NCBI RefSeq assembly: GCF_002979755.1
Contig: NZ_PCPP01000001.1
Location: 1,768,665-1,832,664, forward strand
Direction: 5' to 3'
From: Chryseobacterium culicis
GTDB lineage: Bacteria; Bacteroidota; Bacteroidia; Flavobacteriales; Weeksellaceae
DNA length: 64,000 nucleotides
The position numbers and the translations under genes were made by a program. The stretch's first letter is position 1; every line of letters starts with the position of its first letter. Shown here in pieces: positions 52,325-60,919 of the stretch. Below the pieces are notes generated by a model. The model made no database searches. It saw only the letters and a list, made by a program, of their open reading frames with translations, and was not told the origin of the DNA.

Positions 52325-52422
52325 TTAATTTTATATCAACGCAAAGATTTTATCTTCGGTAAAATATACATCGGTTGATTGCTTTTTTGCCTTTAACCCA
52401 CACACCATCAAAACAAAATACC

Positions 52423-54009
52423 ATGACCACTGAAAACCTCAACAAAATTCTGGGAGATCCTTCTCTTTCACAGGCATCTAAAGATAAACTGCTTGCCTTA
52501 CACGAGAATATATCTGCCAAAGAATTCTCTGATCTTCTGGATCAGAATGGTAATCAGTATGTAGAATTTGTTCAGGAAGGTGGCGGTGTCTGGGGAAGCG
52601 CATTGGTAGGCTATCTTTACGGACTGGAAATATTCGGCATCCGTTTTCTGAAAGTAGCAGGAACGAGTGCCGGAGCAATAAACACCATGCTCATTGCAGC
52701 CTGTAAAACCAAAGAAGAATCTAAAAGCGCACTGATCAAAGATATTCTTTTCAGTTGGGATTTTTCAGATTTCATGGATGGGAAAACCTATGTAAAAACA
52801 ACGCTACATGCGATGCTGAACAACAAAGATTTCTTTAAGATCAATGCTGTTATTGCCGCTATCCTTTTTATTATTCTGATCAGTATTCCTTTTTTAGCTC
52901 CTTCAACAACAATTCTGAATGCCAAACTGATGTTTCTGATTCCTCTGATTCCGGCTGTCATTCTCTTTTTCTGTATTCAAAAGCTGTACAATAATTTCAG
53001 GAAAGAAAACAGCGGGCTGAATCCGGGAAATGTTTTTCAGAATACCATGCAAAATGCACTGGAGCAATTTGGAATAAAAACGGTTGCCCATCTCAATGAA
53101 AAATTCATTCAGAAAGAACAGGATCTCAACCTCAATTACCGTTACGGAAACGGACAGGAATATTATCTGATGGCCCTTCAAAGCATTGAAAAGATTAAAG
53201 TTAAAAACCAGGAACATATTGATCAGACCCGATACAGAATTTTCTATGAAAGTGCTGTCAACAATGATTATTATAAAAACAACCCGTTTTATCTGCTGAA
53301 GTCTGAATATGTAATCATTACCACCGATATCAATGCTAAAATTAAGGTAGAGCTTCCTACGATGGCCAATCTCTACTGGTCTGAAGAGGAACTGAAACAC
53401 ATCAGTCCGGCTGAATTCGTAAGAGCCTCTATGGCGGTTCCCCTTTTCTTTGAACCTTTTCAGAAACAAATCAATAAGGACAACGATTCTGTAAAATATG
53501 CCTGGAGATACTGGATGAATACCAAACCGGAAGATATTAATCCCGCCGGAGTTTTCATTGATGGCGGCAGTATTTCCAACTTTCCTATTGACCTGTTTCA
53601 TGCTGATGAAGTTTTTTATCCGAGAATGCCTCTTTTCGGAGTACAACTGACGAGCGATTCTGCTATTCTTTCTGAAAGAGGTAAAACCAGTGAGGAAATC
53701 CTCAAAACGCCCTTCAGTTATGCCGGAAATATCATCAGTACTCTAAAAGGATTTAACGACAAAACATTCCTTACCAAACATACTTTTTATCGTTTATACA
53801 GCATACAAAGCGTCAACTGCGGAACCAGCAGCTGGCTGAACTTTTTCATGAAAAAAGAAGAAAAGGAGGAACTTTTCAACAGAGGTTTTCAGGCTGCCCT
53901 TGATTTTCTTAACACATTTGATTGGGAAAAGTACAAATATGAAAGAATGATGCTTACCATGAAGGAGAAAAAAATACTGAAAGAAGAAGATACACCTACA
54001 GTGGGGTAA
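52423..54009 (+). CDS. Patatin-like phospholipase with two membrane helices
   Basis: The ATG at 52423 (MTTENLNKILGDPSLSQ) is preferred over one at 52375. The 528-residue protein has the patatin fold: oxyanion loop GGGVWGSALVGYLYGL, nucleophile elbow GTSAGAIN (GxSxG) and DGGSISNFP carrying the catalytic Asp. A pair of membrane helices (INAVIAAILFIILISIPFLAP; LMFLIPLIPAVILFFCI) is inserted between the Ser and Asp segments. It would hydrolyse acyl chains from phospholipids at the inner membrane. The FAD oxidase gene follows after 33 bases. Confidence 0.88.
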   Translation: MTTENLNKILGDPSLSQASKDKLLALHENISAKEFSDLLDQNGNQYVEFVQEGGGVWGSALVGYLYGLEIFGIRFLKVAGTSAGAINTMLIAACKTKEESKSALIKDILFSWDFSDFMDGKTYVKTTLHAMLNNKDFFKINAVIAAILFIILISIPFLAPSTTILNAKLMFLIPLIPAVILFFCIQKLYNNFRKENSGLNPGNVFQNTMQNALEQFGIKTVAHLNEKFIQKEQDLNLNYRYGNGQEYYLMALQSIEKIKVKNQEHIDQTRYRIFYESAVNNDYYKNNPFYLLKSEYVIITTDINAKIKVELPTMANLYWSEEELKHISPAEFVRASMAVPLFFEPFQKQINKDNDSVKYAWRYWMNTKPEDINPAGVFIDGGSISNFPIDLFHADEVFYPRMPLFGVQLTSDSAILSERGKTSEEILKTPFSYAGNIISTLKGFNDKTFLTKHTFYRLYSIQSVNCGTSSWLNFFMKKEEKEELFNRGFQAALDFLNTFDWEKYKYERMMLTMKEKKILKEEDTPTVG

Positions 54010-54042
54010 GGATTTTTAAGTATTTTAGCTTTTTAAATATCC

Positions 54043-55512
54043 ATGAAAAAGAGACCTATTTTTATCCTTGGGATGGTCATGATCCTTATTTTTATTTCTA
54101 TTCCTGTTATTCATGTTCTTAAAACAAAATGGAACGAGTCTGATATTAAAAACGAAATTCCTGAGGGGTATACCAATGATGCAAGCCAGCTGAATTTAAC
54201 AAAGATTGATACCCTGATTAAAGTTCCGGCTTCCCAATCTGAAATTGAAAATCAGCTTCGTCAGATCATACAATATGCAAAAGAAAAGAATTTAAAAATC
54301 TCTATTGCCGGTGCACAGCACAGTATGGGCGGACATACCATCTACCCTAACGGTATCCTGCTGAATATGCTTCCTTATAAACATATGGAACTGGATGAAA
54401 AGAATAACATCCTGACCGTTGGATCCGGAGCTTTATGGGAAGATGCAATCAAATATCTGGACAAACATGGAAAATCTATAGCTGTGATGCAGGCCTTCAG
54501 TTCTTTCTCTGTAGGAGGATCAATGAGTGTCAACGGTCACGGATGGCAGAAAAATCTTCCCCCAATTTCTTCCAGTGTAGTTTCATTTTCCCTGATGGAT
54601 CAGAGTGGGAAAATTCTCAATTGCAGCAGAGAGGAAAACCCTGAGCTTTTTAAACTCGTGATCGGTGGATATGGTCTTTTCGGGATTATTCTTGATATTA
54701 AATTAAAAGTAGTTGATAATGTAGCACTTCAGTATAAATATATCCGTTTAAGTACTGATAAATATCCCAGCTATTATAAAAAATTCATCTCAGGAAACCC
54801 TGATGTCAACCTGGTTTTTGGAAGGTTGAGAATTTCTGATAAGCATTTCCTTGAAGAAGCAACCATCAATTATTTTGAGAAAGCCAATGAAAAACCTTTA
54901 CCGCTTCCACTTCAAAATGCTAAAAATGAAGAAACAAAACGTCTTGTATTTCGAAGCACCGTCAACAGTGAATATGGGAAAAGGCTTCGCTGGGATCTGG
55001 AAACCGGAATGAATAAAATGACCAAAAATGCCGTCTATTCCAGAAATGAACTTCTGAATGATCATGTTTCCCTAATTGAAAATAAAGATCCTAATTCTAC
55101 AGACCTTCTGCAGGAGTATTTTATTCCGGAAAGAAACTTCAGTCAGTTTATTAAGGATATAAAACCTGTTTTGAAAAACTCCGGTTTAGATTTACTTAAT
55201 ATCACCATCCGCGCAGTGAATAAAGATGAAGACAGCTATATGAATTATGCCAGGGAAGATGTTTTTGGATTTGTATTTTTATTCAATCAAAAAAAGACAG
55301 ACAAGCAGGAAGAGGCCATGAAAATATTAACCAATAAACTCGTTGATATTACATTAAAAAATGAAGGTACCTTCTACCTTCCTTACCGCCTTCATATCGG
55401 CAAAGAGAAAATGAGAAAGGTATATCCGCAGGCAGAATCTTTTTTCGAACTGAAAAGAAAGTATGATCCTTCTGAGATTTTTGATAATAAGTTTTACCAA
55501 CACTATAAATAA
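54043..55512 (+). CDS. FAD-linked oxidase (D-arabinono-lactone oxidase-like), membrane anchored
   Basis: The 489-residue protein has an N-terminal membrane helix (FILGMVMILIFISIPVIHVL). A PCMH-type FAD-binding domain follows, with SIAGAQHSMGGHTIYPNGILLNM and the SVGGSMSVNGHGWQKNLPP segment. The C-terminal substrate domain ends with a motif near KMRKVYPQAESFFELKRKYDPSEIFDNKFYQ. This is close to aldonolactone oxidases and related oxidoreductases. The substrate is not clear. It sits between a patatin phospholipase and small unknown genes, four bases before the DUF2199 gene. Confidence 0.82.
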   Translation: MKKRPIFILGMVMILIFISIPVIHVLKTKWNESDIKNEIPEGYTNDASQLNLTKIDTLIKVPASQSEIENQLRQIIQYAKEKNLKISIAGAQHSMGGHTIYPNGILLNMLPYKHMELDEKNNILTVGSGALWEDAIKYLDKHGKSIAVMQAFSSFSVGGSMSVNGHGWQKNLPPISSSVVSFSLMDQSGKILNCSREENPELFKLVIGGYGLFGIILDIKLKVVDNVALQYKYIRLSTDKYPSYYKKFISGNPDVNLVFGRLRISDKHFLEEATINYFEKANEKPLPLPLQNAKNEETKRLVFRSTVNSEYGKRLRWDLETGMNKMTKNAVYSRNELLNDHVSLIENKDPNSTDLLQEYFIPERNFSQFIKDIKPVLKNSGLDLLNITIRAVNKDEDSYMNYAREDVFGFVFLFNQKKTDKQEEAMKILTNKLVDITLKNEGTFYLPYRLHIGKEKMRKVYPQAESFFELKRKYDPSEIFDNKFYQHYK

Positions 55513-55515
55513 AAT

Positions 55516-56019
55516 ATGACTAAATACATCTGCCAATGCTGTGGAGAAGAGAAAGAAGACTGGCCTGCAATAGCCTATTCATATCCTTATTTTTACTCCT
55601 GCTTATCTGAAGAAGAATTAAAGAATGCTGAACTCAGTTCAGACCTTTGCGTTGTAAAAGAGGAAGAAAATACCCATAGATTTATCCGTACTGTTCTTGT
55701 ACAGGAAGTCACAGATGATTGCAGAGATCTGGATTATGGAATCTGGGTATCCCTGAGTGAAAATAACTTTGATGAATATGTGGAGAATTATGACAATAAA
55801 GAATTTGAAGCTGAGTATTTCGGATGGCTTTCTACGTATCTTCCGGATTATGATTTTCAGGAAAGCATTCCTACAACGGTTGTGGTAAATAATGCTATCG
55901 GCCGCCCTTTTGTCTATCCTCATCAAAGCTATGATCATCCGTTTGTTGATGATTTTTATAATGGAATTACCAAAGACGAAGCAGAGAAAAGAATCAATAG
56001 GGTATTAAATAAAGAATAG
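55516..56019 (+). CDS. DUF2199 family protein
   Basis: The 167-residue protein opens with a Cys-rich knuckle (KYICQCCGEEKEDWPAIAYSYPYFYSCL) and continues SSDLCVVKEEENTHRFIRTVLVQEVTDDCRDLDYGIWVSLSE, the DUF2199 pattern. The Cys pair suggests a metal-binding start. Function is unknown. It begins four bases after the FAD oxidase stop and the next gene begins immediately after its own stop. Confidence 0.8.
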   Translation: MTKYICQCCGEEKEDWPAIAYSYPYFYSCLSEEELKNAELSSDLCVVKEEENTHRFIRTVLVQEVTDDCRDLDYGIWVSLSENNFDEYVENYDNKEFEAEYFGWLSTYLPDYDFQESIPTTVVVNNAIGRPFVYPHQSYDHPFVDDFYNGITKDEAEKRINRVLNKE

Positions 56020-56499
56020 ATGAACTGGATTATCAGAAGTACAAAAAAAGTAAAATTCCATACGAATCTTCAGGAAGTTTTAAAGTCAATATGGGATAAT
56101 CTTGCTGTTTATCGCTGGATTTTGACTGATCTTGATTTTATATCTGATCAACTTCTTCCCATTAATTTTGATGAAGATTTTTTTGTTTTAGATAGTCCGG
56201 GATTTGAAAAACTCTATCACAGCAATACTCAAATAATTTGGGGAATAATATCAGCTATACCCTATAATATTGAACCAGATGCTTCATTAATCTCCAAATT
56301 ATCTGCTGAAGATTCTATCGTTTGGGAACCTGATCATTTTTTAATACAAGAAAGTATTATAGAAATTATTGCCTTTGATAGTGGGTATACTATTGTTAAA
56401 TTTAAAGATAAACATCTTTCAGATAAGTTTAAAGAGTATTTTCATGAACAAGCAATAGATCTGCAAAAGTTCAATGAGAAATATATTAATCGAAAATGA
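56020..56499 (+). CDS. Hypothetical protein in the patatin-FAD oxidase operon
   Basis: The 159-residue protein is soluble and acidic, with a strand-helix pattern (LQEVLKSIWDNLAVYRWILTDLDFI; IIWGIISAIPYNIEPDASL; VWEPDHFLIQESIIEIIAFDSGYTIVKFKDKHLSDKFKEYF). I do not recognise the family. It resembles small immunity-type proteins only in size. It starts at the base after the DUF2199 stop, and the next gene overlaps its own stop by four bases. Confidence 0.65.
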   Translation: MNWIIRSTKKVKFHTNLQEVLKSIWDNLAVYRWILTDLDFISDQLLPINFDEDFFVLDSPGFEKLYHSNTQIIWGIISAIPYNIEPDASLISKLSAEDSIVWEPDHFLIQESIIEIIAFDSGYTIVKFKDKHLSDKFKEYFHEQAIDLQKFNEKYINRK

Positions 56500-56948
56500 A
56501 AAAATTTATCCTAGAAAAATTCAATATTATTCTTTTGGTACTCACTTTAGGATTAATCATATTCTGCATGGTAGACGAGAATTTATGGGTAAAGAAAATG
56601 CTCAAATCCCCTAAATATACAATTGGAGAAGCTGTTACGGATTGGCATCCAAAGAACAACAATGGCGTAGGAACAGATTACAAATATCAGGTTAGCAACA
56701 AGATATATTTTAAAACAACAAATTATTCTTACAAAAAAGGAGATAAATTCCTCATCATTTTCGATTCTATAAAACCTAAAAATGCAAAAGTTCTTGGCAT
56801 TTATTCTATTGAGAACTATCTTATAGATTTAAAAGTTCCTTCAAAAGGCTGGAAATATCAGGATGTGCCTTTTAATATTGATAGTAATACCATAAAAAAA
56901 TATTTACAAGACTGGAATGTAGAACCTTTTGAATATATTCAGCAATAA
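56496..56948 (+). CDS. Hypothetical membrane-anchored protein
   Basis: The 150-residue product has one N-terminal membrane helix (FNIILLVLTLGLIIFCMV) and a soluble part of beta strands with YKYQVSNKIYFKTTNYSYKKGDKFLIIFDSIKPKNAKVLGIYSI. The KGDKFLIIFDSIKPKN pattern is seen in small Chryseobacterium envelope proteins, from memory. Its start overlaps the preceding stop (ATGA). Function unknown. A hairpin at 56948-56985 ends the operon. Confidence 0.65.
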   Translation: MKKFILEKFNIILLVLTLGLIIFCMVDENLWVKKMLKSPKYTIGEAVTDWHPKNNNGVGTDYKYQVSNKIYFKTTNYSYKKGDKFLIIFDSIKPKNAKVLGIYSIENYLIDLKVPSKGWKYQDVPFNIDSNTIKKYLQDWNVEPFEYIQQ

Positions 56949-56985
56949 AGTTGAACTCCTTTAATTCAAGAGTCCAACTTCATTT
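56948..56985. terminator. Bidirectional terminator between convergent genes
   Basis: AAGTTGAACTC (56948-56958) pairs with GAGTCCAACTT (56970-56980) with one mismatch; a T-rich tail follows on the plus strand. Confidence 0.7.
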
Positions 56986-56993
56986 TTATATTG

Positions 56994-57524
56994 TTATAAA
57001 TTATCCAGGAATTCCAGATACATCGGAACACTTCTGTTGATCCATTCATCGGAAGAATCTCTTTCAATTCCATAATAGACAAAAGGTTCTTTATAATCTG
57101 CCTTTATATAATCAAAAGTCAGTTCATAAGGTCGGAAAAGTTCCTTCATGGTATATTTATATTCTCCGGATGTACTGTACCCTTCTTCATCTATTCCTGC
57201 TGTAACCGCCAGTGACATTTTCTTTCCGGCCAGCTTAAATCCGCTGGTACTTCCGTACGCCCAGCCATATAAAACCACCTCATCCAGCCATTGCTTTAAA
57301 AGTGGCGGACTGCTGAACCAGTAGAAAGGAAACTGAAATACAATTTTATCATAAGATTCCATCAGCTTTTGCTCCTGAGCTACATTGATTTTTCCGTCAG
57401 GATAAGCTTCGTATAATTGATGAACCGTATATTTTTCAGGGTATTTTTTTAATTCGTCAATCCATTTTTTATTGATAACAGATTTTTCAATATCAGGATG
57501 GGTAACAATTACTAAGGTCTTCAT
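56994..57524 (-). CDS. NAD(P)H-dependent quinone oxidoreductase (flavodoxin-like fold)
   Basis: The 176-residue protein starts MKTLVIVTHPDIEKSVINKKWIDEL and has the block YDKIVFQFPFYWFSSPPLLKQWLDEVVLYGWAYG, typical of KefF/NQO-type flavoproteins. It carries out two-electron quinone or azo reduction. The divergent HxlR gene at 57616 shares its promoter region, a common pairing in which the regulator controls the reductase in response to electrophiles. Confidence 0.9.
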   Translation of the reverse strand: MKTLVIVTHPDIEKSVINKKWIDELKKYPEKYTVHQLYEAYPDGKINVAQEQKLMESYDKIVFQFPFYWFSSPPLLKQWLDEVVLYGWAYGSTSGFKLAGKKMSLAVTAGIDEEGYSTSGEYKYTMKELFRPYELTFDYIKADYKEPFVYYGIERDSSDEWINRSVPMYLEFLDNL

Positions 57525-57615
57525 TATGTTTAAATTTCTATGACAAAATTACGACACGTAACTTACATTTCGTACATTAGCCACCCATTGTATGGTACTA
57601 TAAAAAATGTAAGTA

Positions 57616-57981
57616 ATGACTAAAATAAAGGAAAATTCAACCAATTTTGCCAATAAAAAAGCGCTTGCCGATGAATGTCCGGAGATCTATGCTTCCAATA
57701 TTATCGGGGGACAATGGGCATTGGCGATCTGCTGTTATCTGATTAATGGAAAAATGCGTTTTGGAGAATTGAGAAAAAAGCTTCAGAACATTACAGAACG
57801 TATGCTTACCCTTCAGCTCCGAAGGCTGGAAGAAGATAAAATCATCACCAGAACAGTATTTGCTGAAGTTCCGCCACGGGTAGAATATGAACTTACAGAA
57901 ATAGGCTACAAACTGAAGCCCATTATCCTGGAGTTTGAAAAATGGGGCAATGAGCATAAACAGATTATGGATAAGGAATAA
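57616..57981 (+). CDS. HxlR-family transcriptional regulator
   Basis: The 121-residue winged-helix protein has a Cys early (ADECPEIYA), as in redox-sensing HxlR proteins. The core is MRFGELRKKLQNITERMLTLQLRRLEEDKIITRTVFAEVPPRVEYELTEIGYKL. The Cys suggests electrophile or oxidant sensing. It is divergent from the quinone oxidoreductase gene with 91 bases between starts, which fits autoregulated control of that gene. Confidence 0.92.
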   Translation: MTKIKENSTNFANKKALADECPEIYASNIIGGQWALAICCYLINGKMRFGELRKKLQNITERMLTLQLRRLEEDKIITRTVFAEVPPRVEYELTEIGYKLKPIILEFEKWGNEHKQIMDKE

Positions 57982-58060
57982 AAAGGGTTTGGGTTAAAAA
58001 AATTTTATAGTATTATTTTTTACGTAAATTTAATTCACATTAAATTTCAAAATAACTTCT

Positions 58061-58570
58061 ATGAAAAACCTTACTTTTTTTCTAACTCTTTCGGCATTCA
58101 CTTTTTTAGGAAACTTTCTGAATGCACAGAAAATTTCTGATGGGCAAACCATTGATATCAATGGAATGGCTGTTACCTTTAATATCCTCAATAAAGAAAG
58201 TGTAGAATCTGGTGGAAAATCCTATGACCGCTATAAAGTTTCTGCATCCATAAAAAATACTTCAGATAAGGCTTACAATATCAGATTATCTGCTTTTCCT
58301 CAAATTGTAAGCAATATTGGTCTTGTAGAATTAGACTGTATTAATGCAACCGGAGCAAGACTGACTTCTAAAAAAATAGAGTTAAAAATGAAAGCTCAGA
58401 TGATTAATGTTACCTATTCCGCCTATGACAAATCCGGAAAATTTGTAAGCAGTACAATTCCTGTAACGGGAAGTTATTATTTCGATCCTGGAGATACCAT
58501 CAGTGATAATGCTATTTTTATTGTTCCTCAAGGTGAAAAACCGGATGTTTCTGTGAGAAGTATGAAGTAA
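58061..58570 (+). CDS. Small secreted beta-rich protein
   Basis: The 169-residue product has a signal peptide (KNLTFFLTLSAFTFLGNFLNAQ) and one domain of beta strands (YDRYKVSASIKNTSDKAYNIRLSAFP; GSYYFDPGDTISDNAIFIVPQ), like an immunoglobulin-like fold. No known family. It is a single gene with a short upstream gap of 79 bases. Confidence 0.65.
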   Translation: MKNLTFFLTLSAFTFLGNFLNAQKISDGQTIDINGMAVTFNILNKESVESGGKSYDRYKVSASIKNTSDKAYNIRLSAFPQIVSNIGLVELDCINATGARLTSKKIELKMKAQMINVTYSAYDKSGKFVSSTIPVTGSYYFDPGDTISDNAIFIVPQGEKPDVSVRSMK

Positions 58571-58638
58571 AATTACAACGCAATATTCGCAAAGACAATA
58601 CTCAGCTAAGCCAGGGATATAAAGTGATTTGATCACAT

Positions 58639-58706
58639 CAATAGGAACGGGCTTTAGCCCGTTCAGATAAAGTATAAAAATCAAATAGGCTTTAGCCTAA
58701 ACTTAA
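58639..58706 (-). repeat. Paired-hairpin repeat, copy C, inverted orientation
   Basis: Read on the minus strand it has TTTAGGCTAAAGCCTATTTG, then AACGGGCTAAAGCCCGTT, then CCTATTG. The second stem keeps pairing with its own base changes. Confidence 0.85.
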
Positions 58707-58761
58707 AACCTTAGTAAACCGGATTGAGCTGTCTTTTCTTATTCTGAATTTTTACAAGCTA

Positions 58762-58828
58762 GATTCCTACGGAATGACAAGTAGAGATGTTTGACATTAA
58801 TACACACTCTGTCACTCCGTAGGAATCC
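58762..58828. repeat. Inverted repeat element GATTCCTACGGAATGACA
   Basis: GATTCCTACGGAATGACA (58762-58779) and TGTCACTCCGTAGGAATC (58810-58827) are inverted with one mismatch, separated by 30 bases. A degenerate copy is at 2884-3030. Confidence 0.85.
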
Positions 58829-58835
58829 AGGCTTA

Positions 58836-59396
58836 TTATTTAACCGTTTTTCCCTTCCACAAAGGTTTCTGTTCTAATACTTTTGAGTGTATCGGACAGC
58901 TTTCATGGTGGGCACCCTTGAGATATCCTGTACTCATGAGAAATTCGTTTACAATTTCACCCCCAGTAAATTTGAAGGTTTTCTTGAATAATTTCATCCA
59001 TTCCTGCAATGTCATTGGATGATGATGTTCCAGCCATTTCTCGAACGAACCAAATTCCTTCTGCAATTCTATGATCGTTTTTGCATTTTCAATGGCAGCA
59101 TTCACTTTCAGTTTATTCCTGATAATCCCCGGATCGCTTAACAGTCTTTCACGGTCTTCCTCTGTATAAGCCGCTATTTGCTGAATATTAAAATTGTCAT
59201 ACGCTTTTCTGAAGCTGTCTTCTTTTTTCAGCACGGTTTCCCAGCTTAATCCCGCCTGATTGATTTCAAGAATCAGTCTTCCAAACAACTCATTATCATC
59301 ATGAATAGGAAATCCATAATAGTTATCATGGTAATTTTTATGCAGTTCTTTTCGGTTTTCGGGCTGCATTCCTTCTATGGCTAAACAATAACTCAT
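58836..59396 (-). CDS. tag: DNA-3-methyladenine glycosylase I
   Basis: The 186-residue protein removes 3-methyladenine in base-excision repair. It has Tag blocks NYHDNYYGFPIHDDNELFGRLILEINQAGLSWETVLKKEDSF, GIIRNKLKVNAAIENAKTI and the zinc-binding end (GYLKGAHHESCPIH with His and Cys). The N-terminal Cys (MSYCLAIEG) can be another ligand. Length is normal. The gene stands alone. Confidence 0.9.
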   Translation of the reverse strand: MSYCLAIEGMQPENRKELHKNYHDNYYGFPIHDDNELFGRLILEINQAGLSWETVLKKEDSFRKAYDNFNIQQIAAYTEEDRERLLSDPGIIRNKLKVNAAIENAKTIIELQKEFGSFEKWLEHHHPMTLQEWMKLFKKTFKFTGGEIVNEFLMSTGYLKGAHHESCPIHSKVLEQKPLWKGKTVK

Positions 59397-59557
59397 TGAA
59401 ATATTCTATTTAAATTCTAAATAATGTGGTAAAGATAAGACAGCTTTGTGACAACTGTACGTCAGTAGTATTTTAATATTAATAATAATTCCATGTGCTT
59501 TAGGTCTTTCAGCTCAGAGAATATTTAGTAGTTTAGAAGACTCAAAAAACGATCCAC

Positions 59558-60472
59558 ATGAAATCCCTGTTTTCCATTCTTTTTATTATTTGTTCAATAT
59601 CTTTTCAAGCACAGAATTTATACTCAAAGGCCTATGGAAATCCGAAAAATACTCCTGTCATTTTTATTCATGGCGGCCCCAGCGGAAATGCAACCTTATT
59701 TGAAGGAACTACAGCCCATAACCTTGCCGATAAAGGATTTTATGTCATTGTCTATGACAGACGTGGTGAAGGGCGCTCAAAGGATGAAAAGGCAACTATG
59801 ACATTCAAAGAAAGCTTTGAGGATTTAAAAAGTATTTATTCCACTTACCATATCAAAAAAGCCAATATTCTTGCCCACAGTTTTGGGGGAATTATCGGGA
59901 CTTTATTTACAGAACAATTTCCAGAAAAAGTAAAATCCCTTACGCTTGCCGGAGCTTTATTTACCCAACAGGAAACCTACAACCATATTGTAAAACAGGC
60001 TAAAGAACATTTTAAAAATGATCCTGCCCGGCTTAAAGAGATTTCAGAAATAGAAAGTCTGGACAAAAATTCTGCTGTTTACAGAAAAAGATGTTATGAT
60101 ATGGCTGGGAAACTTGGATTCTTTGATATGCCCCATCCTACTCCCGAAAGTGAAATGCTGAGAACGGAATACAAAGCAGGTGAATTCAACAAAAACAATA
60201 TAAGAAATCCTGATTCTCCTCTTAAATTCTATCAAAATGAATCTCAGAATAATCTTGATAATACTTCCGTTTTAAAAAGTATCAGCAAAAAGGGAATTCC
60301 CATTTTTTCAGTGTATGGCAAGAATGACGGAATATTTTCAGAAAAACAGCTGAATGATCTTAAAAACATTGTCGGGAAGAGCCATTTCAGGCTTATTGAT
60401 AACTGCTCCCACTACTTATTTGTGGATCAGCAGAACGATTTCCTGGAATTTATAAAGCTTACATTAAAATAA
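59558..60472 (+). CDS. Secreted alpha/beta hydrolase
   Basis: The 304-residue protein has a signal peptide (LFSILFIICSISFQAQ). Blocks: FIHGGPSGNATLFEG, the RRGEGRS segment, nucleophile elbow ILAHSFGGIIG (GxSxG, Ser) and LIDNCSHYLFVDQQNDFLEF with the catalytic His. The layout resembles proline iminopeptidase-type or other serine alpha/beta hydrolases. It may be a secreted peptidase or esterase. A putative lipoprotein gene follows after 38 bases. Confidence 0.85.
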   Translation: MKSLFSILFIICSISFQAQNLYSKAYGNPKNTPVIFIHGGPSGNATLFEGTTAHNLADKGFYVIVYDRRGEGRSKDEKATMTFKESFEDLKSIYSTYHIKKANILAHSFGGIIGTLFTEQFPEKVKSLTLAGALFTQQETYNHIVKQAKEHFKNDPARLKEISEIESLDKNSAVYRKRCYDMAGKLGFFDMPHPTPESEMLRTEYKAGEFNKNNIRNPDSPLKFYQNESQNNLDNTSVLKSISKKGIPIFSVYGKNDGIFSEKQLNDLKNIVGKSHFRLIDNCSHYLFVDQQNDFLEFIKLTLK

Positions 60473-60510
60473 AGTGTAGTTTTGTAACCATGCCCCATTC
60501 AGGAATCCAT

Positions 60511-60867
60511 ATGAAAACCTATAAAGCCATCGTTACGATGCTTATATTGGTATTTTCATTATCACCATGTTCAGTGAAAAGAAATGTTCTTGATATTTTT
60601 GATATTCAATACATCAGCGGGCTGAATAAAGTAAAAACAACTTCATCTCTTTCCTTTAGCTGTGATCTCGCTTCTGCTTCTTCAGGAATTTCAGTTTCAA
60701 AAACTAAAGTTCAAAGCCGATACTGTAAATTCTTATTGGGTGTTAATCAAGCTACAGGTAACTTCGTTGGGAAAAAGATTTCCCTCAATAACTATTCCGG
60801 GCATTCTACAGGAAACGGCCCTCCAAAATATATTCTATTTAAAAGACTGAAGCTTAATCTGATTTAA
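60511..60867 (+). CDS. Small lipoprotein-like hypothetical protein
   Basis: Using the ATG at 60511 (MKTYKAIVTMLILVFSLSPC) gives 118 residues with a lipoprotein-type signal (LSPC). A Ser-rich region (SSLSFSCDLASASSGISVS) and a Cys in SRYCKFLLGVNQ follow. No family is recognised. It lies between a hydrolase gene and the DoxD-like gene on the same strand, 52 bases before the latter, so it may be cotranscribed with it. Confidence 0.5.
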   Translation: MKTYKAIVTMLILVFSLSPCSVKRNVLDIFDIQYISGLNKVKTTSSLSFSCDLASASSGISVSKTKVQSRYCKFLLGVNQATGNFVGKKISLNNYSGHSTGNGPPKYILFKRLKLNLI

Positions 60868-60919
60868 AAATTTTTAAATCTAATGACAATCAGTTTTTTA
60901 CAATACAATATTAATTTCA

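Noticed and set aside
52903..53646. A 247-codon minus-strand frame inside the patatin gene
   Set aside because: Antisense to a gene with clear catalytic motifs; the product is a low-complexity mix of Phe, Ile and Arg with no domain.
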